Shown piece after piece: positions 31,909 through 41,495 of a stretch of DNA of 64,000 nt. The notes under the pieces were generated by a model. It was not told where the DNA came from. It ran no database searches and was given only the letters and a program-made list of their open reading frames with translations. Location: NCBI GenBank assembly GCA_037138755.1, contig JBAXHT010000001.1:1831805-1895804 (forward strand), in the 5' to 3' direction. This stretch comes from Armatimonadota bacterium. Lineage in GTDB: Bacteria; Armatimonadota; Fimbriimonadia; Fimbriimonadales; Fimbriimonadaceae. A program made the translations under genes and the position numbers. Every line of letters starts with the position of its first letter. Positions within the stretch are counted from its first letter, which is position 1.

Positions 31909-33138
31909 CTACCCCAAGCCGCCACGCAGGACTTCCAGAGCCTTCTCAATCACCGGATCAGGACCGTCGCCTTGCCGGACCGCAGTGACCTCGACGTCCG
32001 GAACCACGGGTCCCTTTTCGAGCCGCTTCCCTTTGATCGTCACGTAGTCGCTGACCGGATACTGAACTGAGAAGCCCTCGCTGATGTTTCGGAACACCGA
32101 CGCAAGCACTGCGCCAGCAGTTTTTGTTCCGATCACTTTCGCGCCGCGAAGCTCCTGCAATGCCGCAGCTGTAATCTCACTTGCGCTAGCTGAGCCTCGG
32201 TTGATCAGTACCGCCAATGTGCCCTTGAATGGCTCCACTTTCCCTTTGGTCGTCTTTGCCTTCACCGGTGCCCACTCTGCAATCTTTTCTGGCGTAGCCT
32301 CTTCGGTTGGCCGAGCGGTCGTGAAGTCCTTTGCTGTGGTGCGGCTAATAAACGTTCCGTAGGCCGTGTTATCAGGCATCAGACAGGAAAGTAAATGCCG
32401 GAGGTTGTTCACCGCACCTCCGCCGTTCGAACGCAAGTCCAGAATCAGGTACTTGGCTTTGCTGGCTTCCGTGACGAGTTCGTCAATATTGGCGCGTTCG
32501 TAGCCTCGGGTAAATGAGTTCACTCGTAGAACTGCCGCGTCTTCGCCAAACCAAGTCACGGTGTTCTTACGGACGGTTGAGTACTCCTTCAGTTCGATCT
32601 CAATCTCGCGCTTTTCGCCTTTCTCGTTTTCAATTTCGACCTTAAACTTAGTCCCTTTCTCACCGTTAAGAGCGTCGACAGAGGTCGGCTTTGTGCCGTT
32701 GACGGTGACAATGATGTCCTTCTCGTTGATGCCGGCCTCCTTGGCTGGCCCCTCAGGAAGAACCGCCCGAACGCGCAGCCCTTTGTCCTCAAGAATCATG
32801 TTCATTCCTGGCCCAACCGCCGTCGTTTGGGTGCGAGCTTTGGTGGAGCGCGGGTTCAGGAGCGCCATATGAGACAGCCCAAACTCTCGCAGAGTCTGAT
32901 TCACTATCCGAGTAAAAGCAGAAACATCCTTCGCCTCGTCAATTGCTGTTTGCTTCGATTCTAAGAACGATTTCCATTTTGAAAAATCCACTCCAGGAAC
33001 GAAGGCCCGTTCTGTAACGATTCCCTCAACATCGGCGAGAATCTTGGTCTTCTGCTCTGCCGACAGCTCCTGGGCCCAAGCCGAGACCGCCAGACACGAA
33101 ACGACGAACGCTCCAATGAGACGTCGAATGATTGCCAT
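31909..33138 (-). CDS. Exported S41-family (C-terminal processing) peptidase with PDZ domain
   Basis: A 409-residue protein with a signal peptide (about 1-22, ending AWAQ), an N-terminal helical region, a PDZ domain (about 130-200, EAGINEKDIIVTVNG) and the protease core. The nucleophile Ser lies in INRGSASASEITA, with Lys in VIGTKTAGA. Substrates are unknown. TAAGAT lies 6 nt before the ATG. Confidence 0.9.
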   Translation of the reverse strand: MAIIRRLIGAFVVSCLAVSAWAQELSAEQKTKILADVEGIVTERAFVPGVDFSKWKSFLESKQTAIDEAKDVSAFTRIVNQTLREFGLSHMALLNPRSTKARTQTTAVGPGMNMILEDKGLRVRAVLPEGPAKEAGINEKDIIVTVNGTKPTSVDALNGEKGTKFKVEIENEKGEKREIEIELKEYSTVRKNTVTWFGEDAAVLRVNSFTRGYERANIDELVTEASKAKYLILDLRSNGGGAVNNLRHLLSCLMPDNTAYGTFISRTTAKDFTTARPTEEATPEKIAEWAPVKAKTTKGKVEPFKGTLAVLINRGSASASEITAAALQELRGAKVIGTKTAGAVLASVFRNISEGFSVQYPVSDYVTIKGKRLEKGPVVPDVEVTAVRQGDGPDPVIEKALEVLRGGLG

Positions 33139-33158
33139 GATGGAATCTTAACGCAAAA

Positions 33159-33821
33159 CTAGTGCGTTTGTGCGCCGTCGCCGATCATCTCTTTTGCAAT
33201 TGCAACATCGAATTGCTTGTGAATGAACAGTCGAAGGCGAGTCCGGTCGTTCTCGGGAGCGTTTTGCACGAAGCTGCGAGAAACCGATTCCTGGTATCGG
33301 AATTCATTAAATGCCTTTTTGCACTCAGCGATCGACTCTTCGGTCATGTCGGCAAACGCCTTCTTCGATGTCTCGTCCATTTCGGTGAAACGGGACTCAA
33401 TTGACTTCATCTTGTACATCGGCATCGGCTTATTCACAATGCTCTCGGCGATAAGTTCTTCGACATTCGCCTGGATGCCGGCAAAAAAGGGTTGCCACAT
33501 GGTCCCGCCACCGGTGATCGCGTACCCAACTTCGTGCCCCCTCAAAGCGATTTGCTTGCAGTGGTAACGAGCGGTTTCCAAAAACTTTCTCCGCTCCGTA
33601 CTGACGCGTTTGAGTGCTCGATCATTTAGGTTCTTGAGTGCATCTCCGTAGGTCGTTTCCGCATCGCACATTCCGCGCGTATGTTCCCCGTACTTCTTGG
33701 TGTAGGCCGCAAACCACTTATCGCGTCCCATGGCCACAATCTGCTCAGGAGACTTACCCAAATAGGCCGAGCGATTCCATTGAATCGCGTAAAACCCCAC
33801 CGCCATCGCTACGAGAGCCAT
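33159..33821 (-). CDS. Uncharacterised single-pass membrane protein
   Basis: About 220 residues from MALVAMAVGFYAI, one N-terminal membrane helix, then a helical, charged domain with two Cys (RGMCDAETTY and ARYHCKQ). The longer reading frame begins inside the phosphatase gene, so the internal ATG at 33821 was chosen. No family recognised. Sits between LMW phosphatase and S41 peptidase on the same strand. Confidence 0.55.
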   Translation of the reverse strand: MALVAMAVGFYAIQWNRSAYLGKSPEQIVAMGRDKWFAAYTKKYGEHTRGMCDAETTYGDALKNLNDRALKRVSTERRKFLETARYHCKQIALRGHEVGYAITGGGTMWQPFFAGIQANVEELIAESIVNKPMPMYKMKSIESRFTEMDETSKKAFADMTEESIAECKKAFNEFRYQESVSRSFVQNAPENDRTRLRLFIHKQFDVAIAKEMIGDGAQTH

Positions 33822-33843
33822 CACATTAATTGACGCTGAAATC

Positions 33844-34290
33844 CTACTTGCGTTGCAATTTTTCGAGCAATTCCGTAGTTGCCTCATCGAGAAGCACATA
33901 GACCAGCTCGAAATCTTCCATCTCGCCGTGATAAGGATCGGGAACGTTTAGGGTCGGCGGGGCCTCGACCCACGACATCATCAGGCTGACTTTCTCGCGA
34001 CGTGCGCCCGGCCAGGCATACAAGTCATCGAGGTTTTGCTCATCCATCGCAATGATGAAGTCAAACCGTTCAAAGTCACTCGATGTCACCTGCCTGGCCC
34101 TGCTGTACTCGTGGATTCCGTGTTTCGCTAAGGTCTCGATCGCCCGTCGGTCCGGATCGTGACCAACATGCCAATTCCCCGTGCCCGCTGATTCGATCTC
34201 GAATCCGTCGCCCGCCTTGTGGCGGAACAAAGCCTCTGCCATGGGCGAGCGACAGATATTCCCTAAACAAACAAAAAGCACATTTGGCAT
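33844..34290 (-). CDS. Low-molecular-weight protein tyrosine phosphatase
   Basis: A 148-residue enzyme. The P-loop [10 protein letters not shown] (Cys8, Arg14) and the acid loop NVPDPYHG are intact. Typical roles are control of tyrosine-phosphorylated exopolysaccharide proteins; arsenate reductase activity is a related possibility. Starts 3 nt after the SnoaL-like gene, so probably co-transcribed. Confidence 0.9.
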   Translation of the reverse strand: MPNVLFVCLGNICRSPMAEALFRHKAGDGFEIESAGTGNWHVGHDPDRRAIETLAKHGIHEYSRARQVTSSDFERFDFIIAMDEQNLDDLYAWPGARREKVSLMMSWVEAPPTLNVPDPYHGEMEDFELVYVLLDEATTELLEKLQRK

Positions 34291-34293
34291 GAA

Positions 34294-34665
34294 CTAGCCA
34301 GAAGGCATCGTGTTATAGAACTTCTCTTTCACGATCTTGCCGTCGGCAAACGTGTAAATCCCGATCTCCTCTAGAGGGAACCGATGACCGCTCGACTTCT
34401 GGGTCACGTCGTAGCTCATCAAGATCGCGACCTGATCAACTCCGTCCGGGAACGGGCCGGTCACCTTACCGCCATGAACCTCAAATTCGTTGCCGAACCA
34501 CTCCGCCTTCTGGAGGCATGATGCGATTCCTGTCGTCGTCGATTCAGCACTTCCGCCTGCTTCGATCGAAACCACGTCTGGGTGGTAGAGGTTGTCAAAA
34601 GCACCGTGAGGGTTGCCCGATTCAATGTATCCCTTAAGTTCGTTGCCGAGTTGGATGAGGTCCAT
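34294..34665 (-). CDS. SnoaL/NTF2-like fold protein
   Basis: A 123-residue protein with the cone-shaped NTF2 pattern: N-terminal helices, NLYHPDVVSIEAGG and a C-terminal EEIGIYTFADGKIVKEKFY. These proteins are small hydrolases, isomerases or ligand binders; no catalytic assignment can be made. TAAAGT lies 9 nt before the ATG. Confidence 0.65.
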   Translation of the reverse strand: MDLIQLGNELKGYIESGNPHGAFDNLYHPDVVSIEAGGSAESTTTGIASCLQKAEWFGNEFEVHGGKVTGPFPDGVDQVAILMSYDVTQKSSGHRFPLEEIGIYTFADGKIVKEKFYNTMPSG

Positions 34666-34741
34666 AACAAGCGAACTTTACCAGCCGAGTTCGAGCGAGT
34701 ATGTGAAATCTTCGTAAAGATTTCTCGTAAATTGATGGCAG

Positions 34742-35446
34742 ATGTTCACTGATCTTCCTCCAACTCCTCCGCAGTTCACGTTAAAGGTCGAGGGCGGCTC
34801 CGCGTTCGTCAACCGAAACGATCAGCGGATACCTGGTTCGACCGGTACCGAGTTTTCGATGACGGATATCACCGGCCGAGGCGGGTTCCAATTCTCCCGC
34901 GTCGAACTGGCATGGAGAAAAAATGATCTGGAGGAGTGGCGATTCCTTTACGCTCCCTTCCGAATCTCCGGTAGCGGAACGCTGAATGGCCCTGTCAACT
35001 TCCAGGATGCGACCTTCGCCTCCGGACTAGCATCTGGCATCTACCAATTCAACTCTTACCGAATCACTTACCGACGTCCATGGTTCTCATCCGAGCGCCG
35101 GAAATGGAAATTTGGCTACACACTGAAGGTCCGCGACGCCGAGGTAACTCTGCGACAAGGCGCCCTCTCGCGATCAGAACTTGACCCCCGGGGAATCGTT
35201 CCGCTCCTCCACGTTTCAGGATTCGAGGAGATGGGTAACGGCTGGAACGTGACCTTTGACTTCGACGGCCTTGCAGGCGGACCAGGTCGAGCATTTGACA
35301 TCGGTGTACAGTTGAACAAACGAATCAACGATCGTCAAGACCTCTACTTCGGATTGCGAACTCTCGAAGGTGGAGCTGACGTTCCTAGGGTCTACTCGTT
35401 TGCGTGGGTTAACTACGCATCCATCGGCCTGACCACCAGATTCTGA
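34742..35446 (+). CDS. Beta-barrel-like protein of unknown function
   Basis: A 234-residue protein with alternating polar/hydrophobic strands and aromatic ends (for example WKFGYTLKVRDAEVTLRQG and the final ASIGLTTRF ending in Phe), suggestive of an outer-membrane barrel. No signal peptide is present in this frame: an in-frame stop lies 9 nt upstream of the ATG. Either export is unusual, the gene is 5'-truncated, or the protein is cytoplasmic. The SDR gene follows after 5 nt. Confidence 0.5.
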   Translation: MFTDLPPTPPQFTLKVEGGSAFVNRNDQRIPGSTGTEFSMTDITGRGGFQFSRVELAWRKNDLEEWRFLYAPFRISGSGTLNGPVNFQDATFASGLASGIYQFNSYRITYRRPWFSSERRKWKFGYTLKVRDAEVTLRQGALSRSELDPRGIVPLLHVSGFEEMGNGWNVTFDFDGLAGGPGRAFDIGVQLNKRINDRQDLYFGLRTLEGGADVPRVYSFAWVNYASIGLTTRF

Positions 35447-35451
35447 CTACC

Positions 35452-36165
35452 ATGAATAAAATTGCCTTAATCACCGGTGCCAACAAAGGTATCGGCTTCG
35501 AAACCGCCCGCCAGCTTCTTGCGCTCAGCTACACCGTGCTTGTCGGGGCCCGTGATGCTGAGAAGGGAAGAGCTGCCGCCGCCACACTGGGGACTGGAGC
35601 GCACTTTGTGTACCTGGACATGACCAAGAGCACCTCATTCCAGGAGGTTGCGTCGCAAATCGAAGCTGAGTTTGGCAAATTGGACGTGCTCGTCAACAAC
35701 GCTGGAATCGGACTCGACTGGGGCGTCCCCCCGTCCGAAGTTTCGGTTGAGCAACTGAGAGAAACTTACGAAACCAACGTATTCGGCGTCATCGCCCTGA
35801 CTCAGGCAATGCTACCTTTGCTAAAGAAGAGCGCCTCCGGAAGAATCGTCAACCTGACTTCGAATATTGGTTCGCTAACCAATCAATCTACTTCTCGAGA
35901 GTTGAAGGACTACGTCGGAGCGGTGGCTTATTGCTCAAGTAAGTCTGCTCTCAATATGTTCACCGTCTTGCTTGCAAAAGAACTTCGGGAAACGAACATA
36001 AAAGTCAACTCTGCACACCCTGGCTGGGTGCAAACTGACATGGGAGGCGAACAAGCTCCGATGAAGATCGAGGACGGAGCGAAGACGAGTGTCTTCCTTG
36101 CAACGCTGCCAGAAGATGGTCCAAGCGGAAAGTTCTTCCACATGGAAAAAGAGCTTCCTTGGTGA
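35452..36165 (+). CDS. Short-chain dehydrogenase/reductase
   Basis: A 237-residue classical SDR. Cofactor motif TGANKGIGFE, NNAG motif VLVNNAGIG and catalytic pair in YCSSKSAL (Tyr-x3-Lys). The pattern resembles carbonyl reductase-type SDRs that prefer NADPH. Substrate unknown. Ends 1 nt before the convergent secreted protein gene. Confidence 0.85.
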   Translation: MNKIALITGANKGIGFETARQLLALSYTVLVGARDAEKGRAAAATLGTGAHFVYLDMTKSTSFQEVASQIEAEFGKLDVLVNNAGIGLDWGVPPSEVSVEQLRETYETNVFGVIALTQAMLPLLKKSASGRIVNLTSNIGSLTNQSTSRELKDYVGAVAYCSSKSALNMFTVLLAKELRETNIKVNSAHPGWVQTDMGGEQAPMKIEDGAKTSVFLATLPEDGPSGKFFHMEKELPW

Positions 36166-37455
36166 TCAAGATCGCTTGAACTTAGCCATCACCGCCGGAA
36201 GCATCTCGCATGCTTTCGGCTTCGAGAGTAGCATATCCTTGTTCGGGTTGTAGCGGTACCACAAGGCTTCCACAACCACCCCTTCGAACTTCTTCAGTAC
36301 GTCGATACAGTACTCTTGCTGGTCGTCAGCAATCGCCTGAAGCACAGAGTTCAGGAAGCCGAGATTACCGGTGTTCACCTTTCGATCCAGGAACACCGCC
36401 CTCGCCGCTTCGCTCTCAATAATCTCGTCAAGCGTGCCTGAAACCGTTTCTCCGGTGGGCTTCTTAATCGACCACTTTTCCTTAGCAGGCCAGTACATGC
36501 GCTTAGCGGTTTTCACCTGCGCCACTCGGTAGGGCTTAAACTGCCCCGCCCGCTGGAATACTGCAGCCAGCCGCTTATCCTTGATTACAAGTTCGTTTGC
36601 TGCCGCCCCAACCCGCTCCGAACGAGTATTCGTATCGAGAGCTACGATTAAGCCTGCCGAAGTGACATCGATTCCAAATCTGCGAAAATCTTTTCCAAAC
36701 TCAATTGGGTTGTCCGTCTTGAACTGCAACAAACTTTGTCCAAGAGAGTGTCCACCTTCTGCCAGCGCCGCAAACTGGATGAAACCAACCGAGATGAACC
36801 CAGTATCATACGTGTTCAGAGAATCGAATCCACCTTCCAGCAGAGAAACTGCTTTAAAGATTCGCGCCCCCGATTCGTCAACTCCAGCCGAATCCAGAAT
36901 CTCGTTGAGCTCCGTAATGGGCAAGGTGCCGAGCTTGGTCCCGAAAGATCGCACTCCATCCGTGAACCGATAGTAGGCAAACCGAGGACGCATGTCCAGG
37001 TTGTCTTCGTAAACATACTGCTGACCATCGATGTTCACTACAAACTTGTTTGGAGTCACCAGACTAGCAAATGGAGGCGGGTTACCCGCCAGCGAAATCA
37101 GATCTGCCGGAGCCGGGCCCGGATCCTTAACTAGGGTAGCCAAGGGCTGCGCCTTCCAACGATCGTACGCCACCCGTGCATCGATCCACGTTTCCCAAAC
37201 CGCTTCTTGGGGGTTGGCTGCCACCGGAACGAGGCTGGGATTAGACTTCGCTTTGCCGCGCAACCGATTGTATTCCCAGAGCCACTTTGAGCCTTCGACC
37301 GTTAGCCGAACACTTGGTTTGCCAGTTGAGGAGGTAACCAGCCGATTGGTCGGAGCCCAGTACTTGATGATTTGATCTTTTTCAAGCTCAGTCCACATCT
37401 GAGCCATCGAAGTTGAACTCAGTAGCATCAACAAATAAGGTAGCGACTTTCTCAT
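36166..37455 (-). CDS. Exported protein with lysozyme-like segment, unknown
   Basis: A 429-residue protein with a signal peptide (MRKSLPYLLMLLSSTSMAQ). A central segment (VSLLEGGFDSLNTYDTGFIS, then VGFIQFAALAEGG) has the Glu, Asn-x-Tyr-Asp and Gln-Phe pattern seen in lysozyme/transglycosylase-like folds that act on peptidoglycan. This is a weak analogy only. Its ATG overlaps the hslU stop (ATGA), so it is translationally linked to hslU. Confidence 0.55.
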   Translation of the reverse strand: MRKSLPYLLMLLSSTSMAQMWTELEKDQIIKYWAPTNRLVTSSTGKPSVRLTVEGSKWLWEYNRLRGKAKSNPSLVPVAANPQEAVWETWIDARVAYDRWKAQPLATLVKDPGPAPADLISLAGNPPPFASLVTPNKFVVNIDGQQYVYEDNLDMRPRFAYYRFTDGVRSFGTKLGTLPITELNEILDSAGVDESGARIFKAVSLLEGGFDSLNTYDTGFISVGFIQFAALAEGGHSLGQSLLQFKTDNPIEFGKDFRRFGIDVTSAGLIVALDTNTRSERVGAAANELVIKDKRLAAVFQRAGQFKPYRVAQVKTAKRMYWPAKEKWSIKKPTGETVSGTLDEIIESEAARAVFLDRKVNTGNLGFLNSVLQAIADDQQEYCIDVLKKFEGVVVEALWYRYNPNKDMLLSKPKACEMLPAVMAKFKRS

Positions 37456-38822
37456 ACCATCATTTTTGCTCGTTCAAGGTTGGCGACATAGTCTTCAAGT
37501 TTCGCTCTAACCGCTTTCTCGTCAAACTCAATCTTTCCTTGAGCGCCCTCCGGAGCCTCGAACAGCACATCCTGCAACAACAACTCCATCATCGTCTGCA
37601 ACCGCCGAGCCCCAATGTTATCCGTGGTCGCATTCACCTGAGCCGCAAGCCGTGCGATCTCTTTGATGCCAGAAGCAGTAAACGAAACTTCAACACCGTC
37701 AACCTTCAGCAGCTTTTGATACTGCCCAACCAAAGCATTACGAGGCTCGGTTAAAATACGATTGAAATCAACGTCGGACAAAGCCTCCAGCTCAACCCGA
37801 ATTGGTAGTCGTCCCTGCAACTCAGGAATCAGGTCGCTGGGCTTCGACATATGAAACGCCCCCGCTGCCACAAACAAAATGTGCTCGGTCGAAACCGGCC
37901 CAAACTTCGTCTGAACGGTTGAACCCTCAATGATCGGCAACAAATCGCGCTGAACACCCTCACGTGAAACGTCCGGCCCAGATCCGCCGCCCTTCCCAGC
38001 GACCTTGTCAATTTCGTCGATGAAGATAATCCCCGTCTGCTCGGCCCGCTGAACCGCCTCTCGGTGAACGGAATGGCGATCCACCAGCTTCCCAGCCTCT
38101 TCCTCCTTCAGTAAGGCCATAGACTCCGCAACCGTCGCTTTGCGCATCACTCGCTTGTTCCCAAATGGATTGGTGAGCTGATTCATATCAAACCCCATCT
38201 CCTCCATTCCCCCCGGAGTGAACACCTGCAAGAATGGGTTTGAAGGCTCCTCAACATCAAACTCAATGAACGCCTGATCGTGCTCTCCGCGAATAATCTC
38301 CTGCCGCAAGATCGCCTTCCGCCGCTCTACTTCCGCCGACTGCCGATCCCAATCAAACTCTTCCGCATCCGGATAAACCACATCTGAATTCAACTCAGAA
38401 TCCAACAGATCGACCACCCTATCCAAAGCAAATGTCGAAGCCTCCGCCTCAACCGCCGCCTGCTTTTCAACTTCAACCAGCCTCACCGCAGTAGCGACGA
38501 GGTCCCGAATCATCGACTCTACATCGCGCCCAACGTAGCCCACTTCCGTGAACTTCGTTGCCTCCACCTTTACAAATGGCGCCCGTGCCATCTGCGCCAA
38601 CCGTCGCGCGATCTCGGTCTTACCAACCCCCGTCGGACCGATCATCAGGATGTTCTTCGGCATTACGTCCGCCCGCTCCGCCTCAGGCAACTGCTGACGC
38701 CGATACCGGTTCCGCAAAGCCACCGCAATCGCCTTCTTCGCGGCGTTTTGGCCGATGATGTACTTATCAAGCTCCGCCACAATCTGGCGCGGAGTAAGGT
38801 CTTCGACCGGAGGAGTATTCAC
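37452..38822 (-). CDS. hslU: HslU ATPase subunit of the HslVU (ClpYQ) protease
   Basis: About 456 residues. N-terminal LTPRQIVAELDKYIIGQ, Walker A GPTGVGKTE, FVKVEATKFTEVGYVGRDVE, Walker B IIFIDEIDK and the C-terminal arginine/sensor region are all present. HslU unfolds substrates for the HslV peptidase. hslV normally lies immediately upstream, but here an Rhs remnant does. Start uncertain: GTG 38822 is used; a TTG at 38843 is also in frame. Confidence 0.92.
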   Translation of the reverse strand: MNTPPVEDLTPRQIVAELDKYIIGQNAAKKAIAVALRNRYRRQQLPEAERADVMPKNILMIGPTGVGKTEIARRLAQMARAPFVKVEATKFTEVGYVGRDVESMIRDLVATAVRLVEVEKQAAVEAEASTFALDRVVDLLDSELNSDVVYPDAEEFDWDRQSAEVERRKAILRQEIIRGEHDQAFIEFDVEEPSNPFLQVFTPGGMEEMGFDMNQLTNPFGNKRVMRKATVAESMALLKEEEAGKLVDRHSVHREAVQRAEQTGIIFIDEIDKVAGKGGGSGPDVSREGVQRDLLPIIEGSTVQTKFGPVSTEHILFVAAGAFHMSKPSDLIPELQGRLPIRVELEALSDVDFNRILTEPRNALVGQYQKLLKVDGVEVSFTASGIKEIARLAAQVNATTDNIGARRLQTMMELLLQDVLFEAPEGAQGKIEFDEKAVRAKLEDYVANLERAKMMV

Positions 38823-39103
38823 TAGCTTGATTCTGACATACAACCGCGGGTGCCCGAGGCCAATCCCTTTCGGAGAAAGGTTTCCGAGACCCTCCTAACG
38901 TCGCGCCCCGAAAACCTCCCTCCGAACTGCGCCCACCCGAAAGGCATACCTCCAAACAGGGTGGCCCGAGCCAAATCATGCAGGATCAACACTCGCAGTT
39001 GGATCCACAATAACTCCGACCCTCGGCGAACTCGGAATCGGACCTGATCGGCGGAACCACCTCTCGACGCCAACAAATTCTGTCGTATGATTAAGAGAAC
39101 CGG

Positions 39104-40084
39104 ATGGCGACATTGGCTGGGGATGCGACGTTGAACACCTACACCTACGATTCAGACGGCTTCAAGAAGGTCGAGAACTTGGGCGGGTCGCTTTCGACCA
39201 TCATCTGGGATGGAACGGACTATCTGCAGGTTCGGGGCACAAGCACCATCAAGACGTTCCACACCGTGGAGTCTCAGATGATGAGCTACATCGAAAGTAC
39301 GCTCCGCTACGACTTCCTCACCGACCAGTTGGGTTCGATTACCGCCATCATGGACGGCAACCAGACCAGGATCTTCGACACCCGCTACTCGGCGTACGGC
39401 CGTAACCTCTGGGCAACCGGAACCGGCTGTGGCTTTGGCTGGGTAGGAAGCTACGGCTACAAAGAGACCGGACTCGTCCACATGAGCCACTATGTGAGGG
39501 CAAGGCACTACTCGTATGTGACGGGAGCCTGGAGCACAGTCGATCCGCTGTGGCCGGATGAGAGTGCGCGTGGGTATGTGAGGGGTAGGGCGACCAGTAA
39601 CGTTGATCCGAGCGGTCTAGCTAGCTGCAATGATGACCCCTGTGGAGATGCGACTTCGTTTTGCAATCGCATGTGGAGGTACGGGAATGACAAAAATGGG
39701 AAACCTCGACAGGGAGCCGTGCTATGTTGCGATGGTAAGAAAATTACATGCATCTTCGACTTTAATCTTCCGACTGGGACGTCAGATCGGATCAAATCAT
39801 GTATCCGGAAGCATGAAGAAACTCACCACAGCCAGTGCAGTTGTCCAAAGCAAGGGGCTAAGGAATGCTTACCTCCTGATAAAACGAGCCTTGAAGAGTA
39901 TATTCGGAATGAATGCAACGGATACGCCGTCGAGATTGACTGCTATGCTAACTCGCGAAAAGAGTGTGACAAGCTTCAAGGATGGCAAAAGGTGTTCTGC
40001 CTCGCCGAGATAGAACACTGGATAAAGGATTCATGTAAGTTTCAAACCCTACTGGGATGCAGGAAGCACAAGGAGTGTAAGTGA
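39104..40084 (+). CDS. Rhs tip cassette 1: truncated Rhs core with Cys-rich HExxH C-terminal domain
   Basis: A 326-residue protein. Residues 1-170 are the end of an Rhs/YD-repeat core (WDGTDYLQV, SAYGRNLW, then VRARHYSYVTGAWSTVDPL and DPSGLA). From about 173 a variable C-terminal domain has 17 Cys and HEETH (His237-His241), with a candidate third ligand Glu270, a zinc-metallopeptidase pattern. Earlier conserved block: VLCCDGKKITC. No signal peptide. It lacks the long shell-forming Rhs N-terminus, so it is an orphan tip. The stop overlaps the GTG of the next gene. Confidence 0.85.
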   Translation: MATLAGDATLNTYTYDSDGFKKVENLGGSLSTIIWDGTDYLQVRGTSTIKTFHTVESQMMSYIESTLRYDFLTDQLGSITAIMDGNQTRIFDTRYSAYGRNLWATGTGCGFGWVGSYGYKETGLVHMSHYVRARHYSYVTGAWSTVDPLWPDESARGYVRGRATSNVDPSGLASCNDDPCGDATSFCNRMWRYGNDKNGKPRQGAVLCCDGKKITCIFDFNLPTGTSDRIKSCIRKHEETHHSQCSCPKQGAKECLPPDKTSLEEYIRNECNGYAVEIDCYANSRKECDKLQGWQKVFCLAEIEHWIKDSCKFQTLLGCRKHKECK

Positions 40085-40518
40085 TTATTCCGACTTTAAT
40101 TCTTGGCGCGGCTGGATGTGGATTAGCTTTTCAAAGGGAGCCATCCAAGGTGGAGTTACAGAGAGTCATTCTAAGTCTTCCTGTGGCTCAAGATTTCATC
40201 ATTCAGAGATCCCTAAATCATCAGGGCCGAGCTTATTGGATGGTTACTGCACGCACTCATGGACAGATCGCTACGTGCAATCACTGTGATCCTGAAAAGT
40301 TCAAGAGACGGAAGCGGATGCCGGTACAAGTAGCTAATGCACTTTGGTCGATGATTAAACAGAATGGCGACCCTGACTCATTCTGCATTGGCTACAAAGT
40401 GAGCAAAGCTCAAGCGGCTCTAAGTGTTGTAGCGCTTCCGTTGCAATTTGGAGCAGGTCTGTTCGGAAACCTTGACCTCAAAACAGGAAGATTGGAATAC
40501 GTAAAGAATATTAGATGA
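40081..40518 (+). CDS. Candidate immunity protein of cassette 1
   Basis: A 145-residue protein starting at GTG in a 4-nt overlap with the Rhs tip. The N-terminus is hydrophobic (MIIPTLILGAAGCGLAF), suggesting export or membrane attachment. A CNHC pair lies near residue 69. Base composition is AT-richer than the surrounding core. By position (small gene directly behind a toxin-type C-terminus) it is a probable immunity gene; no immunity family was recognised. Confidence 0.6.
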   Translation: MIIPTLILGAAGCGLAFQREPSKVELQRVILSLPVAQDFIIQRSLNHQGRAYWMVTARTHGQIATCNHCDPEKFKRRKRMPVQVANALWSMIKQNGDPDSFCIGYKVSKAQAALSVVALPLQFGAGLFGNLDLKTGRLEYVKNIR

Positions 40519-41495
40519 CAAATACCTACACCTACGATTCAGACGGCTTCAAGAATGTCGAGAACGTAGGCGGAAGTCTCTCCACCATCATCTGGGATGG
40601 AACGGACTATCTGCAGGTTCGGGGGCAAAGCACTATCAAGACGTTCCACACCGTGGAGTCTCAGATGATGAGCTACATCGAAAGCACGCTTCGCTACGAC
40701 TTCCTCACCGACAACCTCGGCTCCATCACCGCCATCATGGACGGGAGCCAGATACGGGTGTGGGATACAAGGTACTCGGCATATGGACGCAACCTGTGGT
40801 CCACCGGAACAAACTGTGGCTTCGGATGGGTTGGTTCGTATGGCTACCGAGAGACCGGTCTGTTCCACATGAGCCACTATGTCAGAGCAAGGCACTATTC
40901 GTATCTGACGGGAGGCTGGTCAACTGTTGACCCGCTGTGGCCGGATGAGAGTGCGTATGGGTATGTGGGGGGAAGGGTCGGAAAACATATTGACCCTAGC
41001 GGACTCTCTGAATGTGGCAACCCAGATGAGTGCGATCCGGCCGACTTCTGTGCCAGAAACTGGACCTACGATATGAACGCAGGCGGGGGACCTAGGTTCG
41101 CAACAGTTTTGTGTTGCAAAGGCAAAAAGATTACGTGTGTCTGGCCGAAACCGAGTTGGTGGAATCCCAAAGATCGGCGTCGCCCACCTCTCCCGAATGC
41201 AGACGTAGTCGAGTGTCTTAAGAAACATGAAGATCGGCACCATCAGGACTGCAAATGCAAGGGAGGCCTTGAATGTGTAGTTCCGTCGGAAAAATATCTT
41301 CCAAGTGAATGTGCTGCACATGCGATAGACATTCCGTGCTTTCAATCGAAACTTGACGCGTGCCTCAAACGTGCCTTTGGATCTATTGAGATCGCTGCAT
41401 GTGTAGGATATTATGGTTGGTGGATTCGTAACTCGTGTAAAAACATGCGTCTCTACAATTGCCCTAACATCCCGAAGGAGTGTAATAAGCGATGA
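40515..41495 (+). CDS. Rhs tip cassette 2: truncated Rhs core with related HExxH C-terminal domain
   Basis: A 326-residue protein. Core residues 1-163 nearly match cassette 1; from about 165 the C-terminal domain diverges but keeps the scaffold VLCCKGKKITC, HEDRHHQDCKC (His238-His242), SECAAHAIDIPC (Glu265) and WWIRNSC. It is therefore the same domain family with changed loops, including a Pro/Arg-rich insertion near residue 220. ATGA overlaps link it to the genes on both sides. Confidence 0.85.
   Translation: MTNTYTYDSDGFKNVENVGGSLSTIIWDGTDYLQVRGQSTIKTFHTVESQMMSYIESTLRYDFLTDNLGSITAIMDGSQIRVWDTRYSAYGRNLWSTGTNCGFGWVGSYGYRETGLFHMSHYVRARHYSYLTGGWSTVDPLWPDESAYGYVGGRVGKHIDPSGLSECGNPDECDPADFCARNWTYDMNAGGGPRFATVLCCKGKKITCVWPKPSWWNPKDRRRPPLPNADVVECLKKHEDRHHQDCKCKGGLECVVPSEKYLPSECAAHAIDIPCFQSKLDACLKRAFGSIEIAACVGYYGWWIRNSCKNMRLYNCPNIPKECNKR

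Noticed and set aside
38844-39082. Possible hslV remnant upstream of hslU
   Set aside because: No frame in the gap shows the HslV N-terminal Thr motif (TTIV) or other HslV segments.
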